Positions 6,977 to 7,102 of a stretch of 7,102 nt of DNA are shown piece after piece. Below the pieces are notes generated by a model. That model searched no databases and was not told the origin of the DNA. It saw nothing but the letters and a program-made list of their open reading frames with translations. Both the position numbers and the translations under genes were made by a program. Where the stretch lies: positions 1-7,102 of the forward strand of contig JAUWMD010000135.1 of the NCBI GenBank assembly GCA_030613345.1. Reading direction: 5' to 3'. Origin of the DNA: Candidatus Krumholzibacteriota bacterium (GTDB lineage Bacteria; Krumholzibacteriota; Krumholzibacteriia; Krumholzibacteriales; Krumholzibacteriaceae). The stretch's first letter is position 1. Each line of letters starts with the position of its first letter.

Positions 6977-6985
6977 TAGCCCGGA

Positions 6986-7102
6986 ATGATCGCGGCCAGG
7001 GAGCAAGGCATTTCGAGGAACGGTCCGGGAGACAGGATCTCCGTAACACACCTGATAACGGGCACCTCTACCGGCGGTGCGGAGACGATGCTTCACAAGC
7101 TC
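6986..7102 (+). CDS. Glycosyltransferase, GT-B fold (GT4-like), N-terminal fragment
   Basis: Thirty-nine codons are visible before the window ends. After a charged lead of about 18 residues (MIAAREQGISRNGPGDR) comes SVTHLITGTSTGGAETMLHK (19-38). That is the first beta strand and glycine-rich loop of GT4-type glycosyltransferases, whose usual form is (V/I)-x-H-(V/I)-I-T-x-L-x-x-G-G-A-E-x-x-L. The GGAE loop contacts the nucleotide-sugar or acceptor in this fold. Such enzymes act on the cytosolic face of the inner membrane and extend lipid-linked glycans. A perfect AGGAGG 9 nt upstream supports this start. It points away from the leftward operon across a shared intergenic region, so the polysaccharide locus probably continues to the right. 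Sugar specificity cannot be told from this fragment. Confidence 0.82.
   Translation, partial: MIAAREQGISRNGPGDRISVTHLITGTSTGGAETMLHKL

Larger units (their letters stand above)
6770..6985. promoter_or_regulatory. Divergent intergenic region between the leftward operon and the rightward glycosyltransferase gene
   Basis: These 216 nt separate two divergent start codons and are richer in A and T than the flanking genes. They contain the sigma70-like promoter described separately for the leftward operon. They also hold a short direct repeat CCGGATC at 6919-6925 and 6946-6952 (27 nt apart), close to where a rightward promoter should lie. A weak rightward candidate is TTGCCC at 6886-6891 with TAAGAT at 6910-6915 (18-nt spacer). 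An 80-codon minus-strand reading frame across 6854-7096 has no family-like content and lies antisense to the recognisable glycosyltransferase, so I do not call it a gene. I see no RNA gene here. Confidence 0.6.

Noticed and set aside
7070..7080. A GGCGGTGC stretch resembling the ops element (GGCGGTAGC) bound by RfaH in polysaccharide leaders
   Set aside because: It does not match the key bases and lies inside the glycosyltransferase codons for the Gly-Gly-Ala motif, not in a leader.
6854..7096. An 80-codon minus-strand open frame upstream of the fusion gene
   Set aside because: No family-like content. It is antisense to a recognisable glycosyltransferase start and covers the promoter region.

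Overview
The window is a GC-rich piece of a bacterial chromosome, most likely from a Gram-negative-type (diderm) bacterium. It carries the far end of a surface-polysaccharide locus that runs into two housekeeping genes, ispE and spoVG. The envelope genes (WecA-type initiating transferase, O-antigen ligase/polymerase, polyprenyl-phosphate phosphoribosyltransferase) point to a cell making lipid-carrier-linked glycans. IspE indicates the MEP isoprenoid pathway. Frequent AGG/AGA arginine and ATA isoleucine codons, and the ispE-spoVG pair, would fit a deep-branching lineage of the FCB or Deltaproteobacteria-like kind, but I cannot name a phylum with confidence.

Layout: six genes lie on the minus strand and read right to left. 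They are an 832-residue membrane protein (6769-4271), an O-antigen ligase-family protein (4284-3079, overlapping the previous gene by 14 nt), a UbiA-superfamily phosphoribosyltransferase (3045-2158), a DUF362 protein (2109-1027), ispE (968-81), and the first 20 codons of spoVG (59-1, cut by the window edge). Gaps are 21-58 nt with no terminator-like structure, so this looks like one transcription unit. At the right edge a divergent plus-strand gene starts at 6986. Only 39 codons are visible, but they carry the glycine-rich N-terminal signature of a GT-B glycosyltransferase. The 216-nt divergent region (6770-6985) holds a good sigma70-like promoter for the leftward operon.

The most unusual object is the 832-residue protein. 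It joins a complete WecA/WbpL-type polyprenyl-phosphate sugar-1-phosphate transferase to a WbpM/CapD/FlmA-type module (four membrane segments plus a Rossmann CoA_binding_3 domain). The C-terminal dehydratase (SDR) part of that module is recognisable but has lost its NAD(P)-binding glycine motif and catalytic lysine motifs. WbpL and WbpM are separate neighbouring genes in Pseudomonas O-antigen loci; here the pair is fused and the second enzyme looks dead, which suggests a regulatory or scaffolding role.

The genes share a theme: IspE makes isoprenoid precursor, and three other products use polyprenyl-phosphate carriers (initiation of glycan synthesis, phosphoribosyl transfer, and ligation or polymerisation). 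The role of the DUF362 protein is unknown.
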